A stretch of DNA of 37,527 nt from Candidatus Poribacteria bacterium (GTDB taxonomy: Bacteria > Poribacteria > WGA-4E > WGA-3G). Of this stretch, positions 25,550-34,854 are shown in pieces. The notes under the pieces were generated by a model. It was not told where the DNA came from and did no database searches. It saw only the letters and a list, made by a program, of their open reading frames with translations. The position numbers and the translations under genes were made by a program. The stretch spans positions 1-37,527 of the forward strand of contig JAJDUH010000016.1 in the NCBI GenBank assembly GCA_022826805.1, read 5' to 3'. Within the stretch, counting starts at the first letter, position 1. Every line of letters begins with the position of its first letter.

Positions 25550-26605
25550 TCATTTCAGTTGATAATTACCGAATTGGATGGCACAAGCGTGCTTCGCAGC
25601 ATCGCCCTCCTTTGAAAACGGGCAACGGATACTGAATTCTCGCTTTTGGAAGTCAACGGCTTCGATTACTCCGATAGTATCGGTATTGCCGGTTGTCTTA
25701 CTGATGAGTCCAACCAGACGGTGTTCAAAGTAAGCACGGACTTCTACTGTAACCCTCGTCAAACTTAAATAGTCTTTGATATGGGTGATGGTAGCTTTGG
25801 AAAGGGATCTTGATGCAATAAGACATAAGGTGCGACGTCCCCACTCGGCATGGTAAACCTGTGTTTCAGCGAGTCGCGAGAGGATTTCGAGTTCTTTCTC
25901 ATTTGCAATACGTCCGATGAAAAATGGGGTTCGTCCACCGCGAATCTGTTTAAAGGGTATCTGTTGCACGCTACTCTCAGAGAAGTAGGCATCGAATCGG
26001 GCTTTTCGGTACCGGCTGCGGGCGCTACTGCTTTTAGATCGGACACTGCGGTGGGAAAGGAGATAGTGGATATTAATCCACTCTTGTTGATTATAGTATG
26101 CGGTTATCTGTTCCAATTCGGTAGAATGCCCAATGCCGATTAAGTGATTTGGTCTAATGAGTTCAATCTTGTGTTGCTTGAGAGAGGCGGCCTGGGGATC
26201 GTGAATGTAGCCGGTCGTGTCAACCACGATGAAATCGGCGTCGGTTTTGCGGGCACTGTCTACCATCAAACGGACCCCTGTTAGTGTCTCAAGATAGCGT
26301 GGACGTGGTGACACATCACCGACAAAGTAGAGTCGATCAGCGGTGCCATCGAATTGGACGGATGCCATTTCTGGTGTAAATGATTTCATTCCGATTGTTG
26401 TAGGGGGGCCAATTTGGGATTGCCCGACATCTGCATCTACGAAAGCAGTCTTTAAACCTTGAGCGAGGGCGGAGTCCACCAAAAAACGGCAAAAAGTTGA
26501 TTTTCCAGCATCGGTTGCGCCTATGACAAGTACAATCTGTTGAGGCTTGACAATGCGGCTCGCAAGTTTCCGCCAATCCTGATTGACTTGATACGTGCTG
26601 TTCAT
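25550..26605 (-). CDS. Clp1/Grc3-family polynucleotide 5'-kinase-like protein
   Basis: A 351-residue P-loop protein of the Clp1/Grc3/Nol9 family, whose characterised members phosphorylate 5'-hydroxyl ends of RNA or DNA in eukaryotes and archaea. It has Walker A GATDAGKST (29-37) and the family hallmark DADVGQSQIGPPTT (57-70). Further on are YFVGDVSPRPRYLE, the Walker B-like FIVVDTTGYI, a basic stretch with many R and S (about 188-202), and a C-terminal beta-rich domain. The start follows the sppA stop by eight bases and it precedes an ABC exporter, so it is in an operon of envelope genes. Activity on RNA is inferred from the family only; the substrate in this organism is unknown. Confidence 0.85.
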   Translation of the reverse strand: MNSTYQVNQDWRKLASRIVKPQQIVLVIGATDAGKSTFCRFLVDSALAQGLKTAFVDADVGQSQIGPPTTIGMKSFTPEMASVQFDGTADRLYFVGDVSPRPRYLETLTGVRLMVDSARKTDADFIVVDTTGYIHDPQAASLKQHKIELIRPNHLIGIGHSTELEQITAYYNQQEWINIHYLLSHRSVRSKSSSARSRYRKARFDAYFSESSVQQIPFKQIRGGRTPFFIGRIANEKELEILSRLAETQVYHAEWGRRTLCLIASRSLSKATITHIKDYLSLTRVTVEVRAYFEHRLVGLISKTTGNTDTIGVIEAVDFQKREFSIRCPFSKEGDAAKHACAIQFGNYQLK

Positions 26606-26613
26606 CTTTTTCC

Positions 26614-27480
26614 TCAGTTGCTCAGACTTAGTTCATAGCGAAATGTGACTCCGGGAAGGCTGAACATGTCATCTAAAGAAGGGGGCTGTTTAATTCCGGT
26701 GAGTTGTTCAAGCAGAGATTTCTTTTTTTCCTTACGCACGACTTTCGGTTTGCCATCGATATTTGCCAGTTTTCCGGCAACTTCAATTGCTTCAGGGAGG
26801 TTCCCAAGCTGATCCAAGAGTTTTGAATCGAGTGCCTGCTGTCCGGAAAAGATGCGTCCGTCTGCGAGTTCAAGAATTTCAGAGCGGCTCAGAAGGCTTT
26901 TTCGTGCTTCAAAGATTGTATCCACAAATTGATTGTAGACGTCGTCGACAGTCGCTTGGAGAACTGCCTGTTCTTTCTCCGTTAGCTCACGAAAGGGTGA
27001 GCCCGTGTCTTTAAATTCGCCACTTTTAATGACTTGGTGTTCCAATCCAATTTTGTCGTATAAACCTTTCAATCGTGTGAACTGCATTATAACGCCGATG
27101 CTGCCCGTCAACGTGCCCGGATTAGCCATAATTGTGTCGGCGGCACATGCGACATAGTAGCCACCGGATGCTGCTGTGCCTCCCATTGAAGCGACTATCG
27201 GTTTATCTATCTTCTGTAATTCACTGTAGATTTCTTGAACTGGGGCGACACTGCCACCGGGTGAATTGATGCGCAGGACAATTGCCTTAATACTTGAATC
27301 ATCGCGATAGGCATGAATTAGTTTGATCGTCTCATCTGATTTTGTGATAATTCCTGTGATGTCTACCACTGCGACCTTCTCTCCAATTGGTGTGCCACCA
27401 TCTATTGAGCGTAAGACCAGCATTAAGAAAAACAGTGCGACAATAATTCCGAGGATGATAAAAACGCGTCTTTTTTTCAT
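26614..27480 (-). CDS. sppA: Signal peptide peptidase SppA (short 36K-type)
   Basis: A membrane-anchored serine protease that degrades cleaved signal peptides. The 288-residue protein has one N-terminal transmembrane segment (6-24) and a ClpP/crotonase-like protease domain. The catalytic serine is S105 in GGTAASGGYY. The general-base lysine lies in IKSGEFKD (K152 or K157). Other family features are LRINSPGGSV and NPGTLTGSIGV. This single-domain length is the Bacillus/archaeal type rather than the double-length E. coli enzyme. It is in a tight minus-strand run with an upstream sugar transferase (26-base gap) and the downstream kinase gene. Confidence 0.95.
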   Translation of the reverse strand: MKKRRVFIILGIIVALFFLMLVLRSIDGGTPIGEKVAVVDITGIITKSDETIKLIHAYRDDSSIKAIVLRINSPGGSVAPVQEIYSELQKIDKPIVASMGGTAASGGYYVACAADTIMANPGTLTGSIGVIMQFTRLKGLYDKIGLEHQVIKSGEFKDTGSPFRELTEKEQAVLQATVDDVYNQFVDTIFEARKSLLSRSEILELADGRIFSGQQALDSKLLDQLGNLPEAIEVAGKLANIDGKPKVVRKEKKKSLLEQLTGIKQPPSLDDMFSLPGVTFRYELSLSN

Positions 27481-27506
27481 TTTTCAAAATCTAACCGATA
27501 ATCAGA

Positions 27507-28208
27507 TTACCGTTTTCTGATCGGTTTTGTCCTTTTTCGTGAAGGGGTGAGAATTAATTGTCTGGTTATGAGAACCCAAAAGGTTTTTAGTAACCACCCT
27601 ATATCGGAGCTGATGCTCTGTGTCGCAACATAATGGAGATCTAAGTCGAGTTTTTTCGGCATTAGCTCTGTTATGTAATAGTGCTCAGCATCCGGCTGTC
27701 CTTTGAGTTTTTCTGCTTCATCACGGTTGGCGAGTTGCGAGGGGCCGGTCATTCCGGGTTTTACTTGTAAGACCTGTCGCTGTGTTTCGGTGTAGTGTTT
27801 GACATAAACAGGCGCTTCTGGTCGCGGTCCGATGAGGCTCATCTCGCCTTTGATAACATTGATTAGATTGGGGAGTTCGTCCAGTTTTGTCCATCTGAGA
27901 AACCTGCCAATAGGCGTAACGCGTGTATCCCTGTAGGTTGTCAAACTGCCGCCAATGCTATCGGCGTTAACAACCATCGTCCTGAATTTGTACATCTCGA
28001 AAATGGTTTCGCCTTTGCCAACCCGCTTTGCTCGGTAGAACATGGGTCCTTTCGATTGTGACTTTGCGAGGATACCGGCGAGGAGGAAAAACGGCGACAA
28101 AAGCAGGAGTCCAATGAGTGAAAGGAGGACATCAAAGACGCGTTTCGCCCAGGCATGCTTAGATTTTACATCTTGGGACCCTACGGTCAAGCTATTGGTA
28201 TGCGGCAT
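27507..28208 (-). CDS. Initiating sugar transferase (bacterial sugar transferase family)
   Basis: A 233-residue phosphoglycosyl transferase that places the first sugar phosphate on undecaprenyl phosphate for polysaccharide assembly. It has the membrane re-entrant segment VFDVLLSLIGLLLLSPFFLLAG (about 24-45), GPMFYRAKRVGKG, the catalytic-region MYKFRTMV, RWTKLDELPNLINVIKGEMSLIGPRPE and VKPGMTGPSQL. All are typical of the PglC/WcaJ-core family, and its length matches the monotopic type lacking the extra N-terminal domain. A C-terminal hydrophobic region follows. It lies 21 bases after the dehydratase-like gene and is probably co-transcribed with it. Confidence 0.93.
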   Translation of the reverse strand: MPHTNSLTVGSQDVKSKHAWAKRVFDVLLSLIGLLLLSPFFLLAGILAKSQSKGPMFYRAKRVGKGETIFEMYKFRTMVVNADSIGGSLTTYRDTRVTPIGRFLRWTKLDELPNLINVIKGEMSLIGPRPEAPVYVKHYTETQRQVLQVKPGMTGPSQLANRDEAEKLKGQPDAEHYYITELMPKKLDLDLHYVATQSISSDIGWLLKTFWVLITRQLILTPSRKRTKPIRKR

Positions 28209-28229
28209 TGCAGTTATCCTGTAATAGGG

Positions 28230-30248
28230 CTAACGGCGATTTGCGATGGCGGTTTTCGTTTCCGCTGGGAACTGGATAATCTCAGACGCGCTATCCGTAT
28301 CGCTTTCTGTAAGGAACGCGCGGTTCGGCTGATATGTTGGCACCAATTCTTGGAATCTGGAGATGATACCCTCTGTATCTAACCCATCTGCGAGTTGCGA
28401 GAGTTCCTCAATCTGAGAGAGGAGTTGTCTTTCCTGAATCTCTTCGAGTTGTGCAACGAAAATGCGTTGGTGCTTTGTTGCTGTAACGCCTTCTTGGGGT
28501 GTGAGTAACTCTTCGTACAATTTTTCACCGGGTTCTAAACCTGTGAATGCGATTTTGATGTCTCTATCGACTTCAAGTCCGGAGAGTCGGATGAGGTCTT
28601 CGGCGAGGTCGAGAATCTTAATAGGTTCGCCCATATCTAACATCAGGATCTCGCCGTCGTTTCCCATGGCACCTGCTTGTATTAGGAGCTGCACGGCTTC
28701 CGGGATTGTCATGAAATAGCGTGTCGCCTCACGATGTGTGACAGTGACGGGACCGCCTTTGGCAATCTGGCGTTTGAAATTAGGAAGTACACTGGCGCGG
28801 CTTCCGATAACATTCCCAAAGCGAACTGCAATGAACCGGGTGCTGTTCTGTTTCGCCTTACACTGGATCAGTTTTTCCGTCACGCGTTTGGAGGCACCAT
28901 ACACGCTCGTCGGGTTCACGGCTTTATCGGATGAGACGAGGATGAACGCCTCGACCTCGTGTTTGATTGCGGCGTCAATTAGATTTTGGGTGCCGAGGAT
29001 ATTGTTTTTCACGGCTTCGTCAGGGTGATTCTCCATGAATTTGACGTGCTTATGGGCAGCGGCGTGAAAGATGATGTGAGGACGATATTTGCGCGTGATT
29101 TGTGAAACTTTTGCATTGTCGCGAATATCCCCGATAATGACGGCACGGTTAAGTTCTGGTTCGGATTCCCGAAGTTCGATGTCTGTGTGATAGAGGCTAT
29201 TTTCGCCGCGTCCAAAGAGGATGAGGAGTTCGGGGTTCAGCTTCGCCACTTGGCGGCAGAGTTCAGACCCGATTGACCCGCCTGCTCCTGTTACCATCAC
29301 CCGTTTACCGGAGAGATATTTGGACACTTCGGCGATGTCCATTTGCGAAGTGGAGCGGTTCAGAAGGTCTTCGTATCGTACTTCACGAATTTGGTTGACA
29401 CTTGCGCGTCCTTCGAGGATAGCATGGATATTAGGAACGATTTTGAACTGACACCCTCGGTATTCGCATTGTCGGATAATATCTCGAATTTTTCCACCGG
29501 GTGCGGATGGGATGGCGATGACGACTTCGCCGATTTCGCGCTTGCGGGCGATATAGGTGAGGTCTCGGGTCGTTCCGAGCACTTCAAGCCCTGCCACGCT
29601 TCTACCGACCTTGTGTGGTGCGTCATCGATGAATCCTACTGGCACGTAGCCTTTCTGCGGGTGGTTTCTGAGGGCACGTAGCACACCGATGCCAGTCTCA
29701 CCTGCCCCGACAATAAGCACCTTTGTTGGCGGTCTTCGAGGGGGCAGTTGTGCTGCCATACCCGTTTTGTTTGTCGCGGGGGCGTGCGATTGGGAGTTTG
29801 TGTCTATTGCGGAATTGTCCTCTTGAAGGATCCTGGCAGAGAATTTAGTGAATCCGATAAGGGCGAAATTATAGAGTCCATCAATTAAAAATAGGACCCA
29901 AGCGATTTTCATTAATATGGAAAGCCCGATGAGGCCTACAGTCGCGAGCGTGATTGCAGTGGCTAATGTGCGGAATTCCCTCACAGAGGCGTGTTGCCAC
30001 ATCGGTTTATATAGGTTAAAGCCTAACAACATACCTATGCGGATTATAGTAACGACGGTGGCAATGCCGAGAAAATACTGGTAGGGCGATAGGTCTACGT
30101 TCTGCAATAAAGAGGAAAACGGTGTAGGCTGTTTTAAGAGGTCAAAACCGAATTGCCTGCTGGTTAGGTAAGCAAAGAGAAGTGCGAGATTTACGAGAAC
30201 TGCATCAATGAGAATTGTAGAACTCCACTTTATTTTGGGTTTATCCAT
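28230..30248 (-). CDS. Membrane nucleotide-sugar 4,6-dehydratase (CapD/WbpM/FlaA1 family)
   Basis: A 672-residue polysaccharide-biosynthesis protein. Several transmembrane helices (about 10-30, 58-80, 92-135) are followed by a first Rossmann domain (VLIVGAGETG, 177-186). The second is catalytic: TGAGGSIGSELCRQ (320-333), FHAAAHKHV, SSDKAVNPTSVYGASK (439-454) and RFGNVIGS. The SDK triplet and Y450xxxK454 are those of UDP-GlcNAc 4,6-dehydratases of the WbpM/PglF type, which make precursors of diamino sugars. A GGAGGG ribosome site precedes the ATG. It leads the run with the initiating sugar transferase, sppA, the polynucleotide kinase and the ABC exporter. The exact sugar is not readable. Confidence 0.92.
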   Translation of the reverse strand: MDKPKIKWSSTILIDAVLVNLALLFAYLTSRQFGFDLLKQPTPFSSLLQNVDLSPYQYFLGIATVVTIIRIGMLLGFNLYKPMWQHASVREFRTLATAITLATVGLIGLSILMKIAWVLFLIDGLYNFALIGFTKFSARILQEDNSAIDTNSQSHAPATNKTGMAAQLPPRRPPTKVLIVGAGETGIGVLRALRNHPQKGYVPVGFIDDAPHKVGRSVAGLEVLGTTRDLTYIARKREIGEVVIAIPSAPGGKIRDIIRQCEYRGCQFKIVPNIHAILEGRASVNQIREVRYEDLLNRSTSQMDIAEVSKYLSGKRVMVTGAGGSIGSELCRQVAKLNPELLILFGRGENSLYHTDIELRESEPELNRAVIIGDIRDNAKVSQITRKYRPHIIFHAAAHKHVKFMENHPDEAVKNNILGTQNLIDAAIKHEVEAFILVSSDKAVNPTSVYGASKRVTEKLIQCKAKQNSTRFIAVRFGNVIGSRASVLPNFKRQIAKGGPVTVTHREATRYFMTIPEAVQLLIQAGAMGNDGEILMLDMGEPIKILDLAEDLIRLSGLEVDRDIKIAFTGLEPGEKLYEELLTPQEGVTATKHQRIFVAQLEEIQERQLLSQIEELSQLADGLDTEGIISRFQELVPTYQPNRAFLTESDTDSASEIIQFPAETKTAIANRR

Positions 30249-30316
30249 AATCCCTCCTTAATCGGTTGTCGGTTGTCAGTACGGTGAATCAGAATCAGAA
30301 TCAAAATCAACGGTAT

Positions 30317-30427
30317 CAATGCCTTAATGGCATTGCCCGGGTATAAAGCCTATAAAGGCTTTACCGGGGTATGAAGCCGTGTGGGCTTCCCCGGGTTTGC
30401 TACGCAAATCTTTCAGTTATCAGTTAA
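30317..30427. repeat. Array of four covarying palindromes with conserved spacers
   Basis: Successive units are AATGCC-TTAAT-GGCATT (30318-30334), AAAGCC-TATAAA-GGCTTT (30345-30362), GAAGCC-GTGTG-GGCTTC (30373-30389) and TTTGC-TAC-GCAAA (30396-30408). They are separated by GCCCGGGTAT, ACCGGGGTAT and CCCGGGT. The last is followed by TCTTTCAGTTATCAGTTA. Every stem is perfect yet different. It lies between the GT4 stop and the dehydratase start. Confidence 0.75.
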
Positions 30428-30502
30428 GAAACTAAAGAAAACTTATCTACTGCTTGTGTTTCCATATCCCTACTGATTGCTGAGGGCAAAGCGACCTGAT
30501 TA

Positions 30503-31723
30503 CTAATTGCTATTTTTCTCGATTTGGGTGTAGACATGCTTTAGTCGCTCCCCGATAGCCTCCCAACTGTAGTCGGTTTCGACACGGGTCCTGGCAGTTT
30601 GGGCAATGTTTTCCCGCAAGTGTTTATTATCCAGCAAGTGCATGACCTGTTCGGCGAAAGCGAGCGGTGTATCTGCGACGAGCAATTCCTTACCGATGTC
30701 CGCTTCTAAACCCATTGCGCCGACAGAAGTCGTGACGACAGGTACTCCCATCGCCATTGCTTCCAAGTTCTTGGTTTGTATCCCTGATCCGGCGCGTAAA
30801 GGGGCGACAAAAACGGACGCTTCTTCAAAATAAGGACGGACATCCGGGACGTAACCCGTAACCACTACACCGTCCTGGGTCTCAAGCCGCCGCACCTGAT
30901 CCGATGGATGATTGCCTACAATGTAAAAGCGCGCTTTAGGATACTGTTCTCGAACGCGCGGAAAAATCTCGTTGCAGAAATAGACTGCAGCGTCGGCGTT
31001 CGGGAAATAGTTCATTGTTCCAGTAAAGAGCAGTATCGGCGCGAACGCTGCCCTCAGCGAGTCTGAAGATTGCGCGTGGTCTTTTGAAGATGGTCGGAAA
31101 TATCCGAGGTCTACACCCATTGGAACAATCGACAAATTGAGGCTATTGTCCTGTTTCAGCAGATAATCTCGGTCAAAATGTGCGACAACGGTGCCGCAGT
31201 CAAAAGCCTTCATAATATCGATTTCATAACGGCGTACGCGCTTTTCCTCCAATTTTACCAGAAAACGTTTTGGAATACTATCTAAATTTGCACGTCGGTT
31301 GAGATTAAGTGCCAAGGAATCACACAAATCCAATACTTTCGCGGGTCCGTGTGCGTTTGTCACATATTGTCCCATCCTAAACAGTTGCGCGTGAATAAGT
31401 TCAAAATGTTCTTCCGCAAGGAGTTGGTTAACCTTCCGTTGCATCTGTGGTGCATACCAGTAATGCAGTTGGAGTGGTCGCCTTGATAAACAGTGAAGTC
31501 CTGTATTCATGAATGCGAAAGAACGATGGAAACGCACCCACTCTACACGCTCACAAAAAGGTTCCAAATGTTTTGCTGATTCGATATCGCTTTCGGACTC
31601 TGCAAAATAAACGAGGGTTATAGCATGTTGTTTCGAAAGTTGTTTGATAAAGTGGTACGACCGAATCCGGTCACCTCGGTGTGGTGGATATGGACACCGG
31701 AGGCTTAAAAATAGAGTTTTCAT
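30503..31723 (-). CDS. GT4-family glycosyltransferase (PEP-CTERM/exosortase-type polysaccharide locus relative)
   Basis: A 406-residue GT-B glycosyltransferase. The N-terminus LRCPYPPHRGDRIRSYHFIKQL and the following layout resemble the sugar transferases associated with exosortase/PEP-CTERM polysaccharide loci (TIGR03087-like). The C-terminal nucleotide-sugar-binding half has LLFTGTMNYFPNADAA, GYVPDVRPYFEEASVFVAPL and AGSGIQTKNLEAMAMGVPVV. No exosortase is seen in the window. ATG 31723 was chosen because the 32-codon extension overlaps the upstream small gene and has no family similarity. It is downstream of secA and the UPF0434 gene on the same strand. Confidence 0.88.
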   Translation of the reverse strand: MKTLFLSLRCPYPPHRGDRIRSYHFIKQLSKQHAITLVYFAESESDIESAKHLEPFCERVEWVRFHRSFAFMNTGLHCLSRRPLQLHYWYAPQMQRKVNQLLAEEHFELIHAQLFRMGQYVTNAHGPAKVLDLCDSLALNLNRRANLDSIPKRFLVKLEEKRVRRYEIDIMKAFDCGTVVAHFDRDYLLKQDNSLNLSIVPMGVDLGYFRPSSKDHAQSSDSLRAAFAPILLFTGTMNYFPNADAAVYFCNEIFPRVREQYPKARFYIVGNHPSDQVRRLETQDGVVVTGYVPDVRPYFEEASVFVAPLRAGSGIQTKNLEAMAMGVPVVTTSVGAMGLEADIGKELLVADTPLAFAEQVMHLLDNKHLRENIAQTARTRVETDYSWEAIGERLKHVYTQIEKNSN

Positions 31724-31790
31724 GTCGTGCGTACAACTTTCTTCTACCGCCTCACCGTTCGTCTGAAAAATTGTTGGATGCCAATTGCTG

Positions 31791-31985
31791 CTATTCGCTT
31801 GGCAACTCCGCTTCATCAATCAGCATTACCGGGATACCGTTCCGAATCGGATAGCGACGCTTACACTCACCGAGGCATACCAGTTTTTGCTGTTCCTCAA
31901 TATATTGTATCTCACCTTTACATGCTGGGCACGCCAGAATGTCGAGTAGTGTTTTAGAGAGCGTATGTGGGTTTTCAGAATTCAA
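31791..31985 (-). CDS. Trm112/UPF0434-family small protein
   Basis: A 64-residue protein with LLDILACPACKGEIQY at 14-29 and a second cysteine in LVCLGECKRRYPIRNGIPVML. This is the Trm112p-like fold of the bacterial YcaR/UPF0434 group. Relatives activate methyltransferases or have unknown function; the cysteines probably bind zinc. The start is TTG 31985 with GGAG eight bases upstream. It lies 48 bases after secA. Confidence 0.85.
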   Translation of the reverse strand: MNSENPHTLSKTLLDILACPACKGEIQYIEEQQKLVCLGECKRRYPIRNGIPVMLIDEAELPSE

Positions 31986-32033
31986 GGCTTTCTCCTTATT
32001 TAACGCGCAAGCGAACAGTGGCGCAAGATGTTG

Positions 32034-34826
32034 TTAGGCACCGTGACATCGCTTGTATTTCTTTCCACTTCCGCAGGGACAAGGGGCATTTCTGCCGACC
32101 TTTGGCATGTTCCCCATCGCCCGTCGTGAGGTGAATTCGGCGTCATCGCTGGCTGCAGCTGCGGGGCTGCCTTGTGCCCGTCGTCTCGGTTGCGGTTTAC
32201 GCGGGCGACTTGATCGGCGACTCGGTGCCCGGCGCGGTGCTTCGGTATTGACGCGGGATTTGAAGATGAATTCGCTAACCTCTTCTTCGATGTGCTGATA
32301 CATACTCTCGAAAACAGCAAGTGCCTCATTTTTAAAGACAACGATCGGATCCTTTCCGCCGTAGCCAGCGCCGAATCGGATGCCCTCCTCAATGTAGTCG
32401 ATGTTATAGAGGTGATCTTTCCAGTGATCGTCGATTCTATCGAGAAGGAGTAGGCGTTCGAGGATACGCATCATCTCCGGTCCCATTTCAGCTTCGCGTT
32501 CTTCATACGCGGCACGTAACGCTTCCAATGCCTGCTCTTGTACTTCTTCCAGACTTGCTTGCGCTAAAGGCGTTTTCCATGAGGGTATAATTGGAAAAGT
32601 ATTCGTTAGCCATTGCTCAAATCTGTCAGGGTTTTCCAAGACGGTTTCTTTTTCCGATATGTTGTCGTCGATTGCATCTGCTACGACTCTCTCAATCATT
32701 CCTGAGATTGTAGCCTTGAGGTTTCCACGTGTGTTGGGATCTGTTTCGGCAAGTGCTGCGAGACCTCCGTCTTCCAATGACCTCTCGTTTTCTGGTAGTT
32801 CTACCGAATCCGTGCCGGCAGCCAGCACAGTATCGCGTAAGGTGTAAATGGTATCGCGTTGTGAATCCATGACATCGTCAAACTTGAGGAGATTTTTGCG
32901 GATTTCAAAGTGCATCTGCTCCACGCGAGTTTGTGCTTTCTCAATGGACTTGGTGACCCATGGGTGCTCCAGTGGGACATCTTCGTCCATTCCGACGCGT
33001 GTCATTAACCCTTGCAAACGCTCGGATCCGAATTTTCGCATCAATTCGTCTTCAAGGGAGAGATAGAATCGCGATGAGCCGGGATCGCCCTGTCTGCCGG
33101 CACGACCACGGAGCTGGTTGTCGATACGGCGCGACTCATGGCGTTCTGTGCCGACAATGTGTAGCCCACCTGCGGCTAACACTTTTTCTCGGTTTTCGTT
33201 ACAAATCGCTTCTGCTTGCGCGAGTGCCGTCTGGTATTCTTCGGATTCTGGGGAGAGTGCGTCTACCTTGGCTTTCTGTTTACGGAGCGTTTCGGTCGCT
33301 AAGCCTTCAGGGTTACCGCCGAGGAGAATGTCCACACCCCTACCTGCCATATTAGTGGCGATTGTCACGGAACCCGGGGTACCTGCTTGTGCGATAATGT
33401 CTGCTTCGTGGGCGTGCTCTTTGGCGTTCAAAACCTGATGTCGGATGTTCCGGTGTTTGGCTCTGAGCATTTTGCTCAACTTCTCGGAATTTTCAATCGA
33501 GATTGTGCCGACGAGTACTGGACGCCCTTTTTCATGCTGTTCAACGATATCTTGCAGGACGGCTTTGTATTTTGCTTCTTCAGACTTGTAGATTTGATCG
33601 GAATTGTCGGCGCGAATCATCGGTTCGTTTGTCGGGATGACAGAGACCTCTAATCCGTAGATGTGTGCAAACTCGTTTGCCTCTGTGGCGGCGGTACCCG
33701 TCATACCTGCGAGTTTATCGTACATGCGGAAGTAGTTTTGGTAGGTAATTTTAGCACCGGTTTGGTTTTCCTGCAGGATTCTGACGCGTTCTTTTGCCTC
33801 AATTGCTTGATGAAGTCCTTCACTTAGGCGCCTGCCGACCTGTTTCCGTCCGGTGAATTCATCGACGAGGAGGACTTCCCCGTTTTCGACAAGGTAATCG
33901 ACATCGCTTTTGTAGAGGTGGTGTGCGGTGAGTGCCTGATTGACGTGATGCACCATAGCGATGTTGGTGTGTTCATAGAGGTTGCCGACACCGAGGCGAC
34001 GTTCCACTTCTTCAACGCCTTCGTCGGTGAGGGTTACGCTACCACGCGATTTCCCCTGCTGATCGATTTGGAAGTGTTCATCTTTACGGAGGTGGAGGAC
34101 GACGTTGTTGATTTGCTTGTAAAGATCGGCAGGTTTGCCGGAGGGTTCTGAGATAATAAGTGGTGTGCGTGCTTCGTCGATGAGGATGCTGTCAACTTCA
34201 TCAAGGATCGCGTAGACGTGCCGGCGTTGCACCTTCGCCTCGAATGAGAGTGCCTTGTTATCCCACAGGTAATCGAATCCGAATTCGCTGTGAACGCCGT
34301 AAGTAATGTCTGCTTTGTATCCGAGTCTTTTCTGCTCGTGTGGCATCTGGCTGAGCGTCAGTCCGACGGAGAGCCCCAAGAAGTTGTAAATTTTCCCCAT
34401 CCACTCTGCATCACGTCGAGCGAGGTAATCGTTGACGGTTGCGAGATGTACACCTTTTCCGGTCAGGGCGTTCAGATAGACGGCGAGTGTTGAGGTAAGG
34501 GTTTTCCCTTCCCCTGTCCGCATCTCGGCGATATTTCCTTGGTGGAGTGCGATGCCACCCATGATTTGGACATCGTAGTGCCGCTGTTTCAATGTCCGGA
34601 CTGCGGCTTCTCGGACGATAGCGAATGCTTCTGGTAGGAGATCATCAAGCGATTCACCGGCATCTAACCGTTGGCGGAACTCTGAGGTTTTGGATTGCAG
34701 TTGTGCGTCGGTCAGTTTTTTGATTTCGGGTTCGCGCTGGTTGACGGCGGCAACGATGTCGCGAAACTTTTTGACATCGCGGTCTTCTTTACTACCAAAG
34801 ACTTTGGTTATCATTTTTTGGAACAT
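32034..34826 (-). CDS. secA: Preprotein translocase ATPase SecA
   Basis: SecA is the motor that pushes unfolded preproteins through SecYEG. The 930-residue protein has Walker A MRTGEGKT (102-109), [43 protein letters not shown] and the motif VI region [13 protein letters not shown]. It has the helical scaffold, an acidic/basic linker, and the C-terminal zinc finger [14 protein letters not shown] used for SecB or lipid contact. The usual GFDYLRDN reads GFDYLWDN here (W188). An AAGGA site precedes the ATG. It follows a multi-pass membrane protein gene by 28 bases and may share its promoter. Confidence 0.97.
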   Translation of the reverse strand: MFQKMITKVFGSKEDRDVKKFRDIVAAVNQREPEIKKLTDAQLQSKTSEFRQRLDAGESLDDLLPEAFAIVREAAVRTLKQRHYDVQIMGGIALHQGNIAEMRTGEGKTLTSTLAVYLNALTGKGVHLATVNDYLARRDAEWMGKIYNFLGLSVGLTLSQMPHEQKRLGYKADITYGVHSEFGFDYLWDNKALSFEAKVQRRHVYAILDEVDSILIDEARTPLIISEPSGKPADLYKQINNVVLHLRKDEHFQIDQQGKSRGSVTLTDEGVEEVERRLGVGNLYEHTNIAMVHHVNQALTAHHLYKSDVDYLVENGEVLLVDEFTGRKQVGRRLSEGLHQAIEAKERVRILQENQTGAKITYQNYFRMYDKLAGMTGTAATEANEFAHIYGLEVSVIPTNEPMIRADNSDQIYKSEEAKYKAVLQDIVEQHEKGRPVLVGTISIENSEKLSKMLRAKHRNIRHQVLNAKEHAHEADIIAQAGTPGSVTIATNMAGRGVDILLGGNPEGLATETLRKQKAKVDALSPESEEYQTALAQAEAICNENREKVLAAGGLHIVGTERHESRRIDNQLRGRAGRQGDPGSSRFYLSLEDELMRKFGSERLQGLMTRVGMDEDVPLEHPWVTKSIEKAQTRVEQMHFEIRKNLLKFDDVMDSQRDTIYTLRDTVLAAGTDSVELPENERSLEDGGLAALAETDPNTRGNLKATISGMIERVVADAIDDNISEKETVLENPDRFEQWLTNTFPIIPSWKTPLAQASLEEVQEQALEALRAAYEEREAEMGPEMMRILERLLLLDRIDDHWKDHLYNIDYIEEGIRFGAGYGGKDPIVVFKNEALAVFESMYQHIEEEVSEFIFKSRVNTEAPRRAPSRRSSRPRKPQPRRRAQGSPAAAASDDAEFTSRRAMGNMPKVGRNAPCPCGSGKKYKRCHGA

Positions 34827-34854
34827 AATCGCTATCCTTTAGTCCCCCAGGACA

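Noticed and set aside
30317..30427. CRISPR array
   Set aside because: Units are only about 27 bases apart, the palindromic part differs in every unit, and no cas genes are present.
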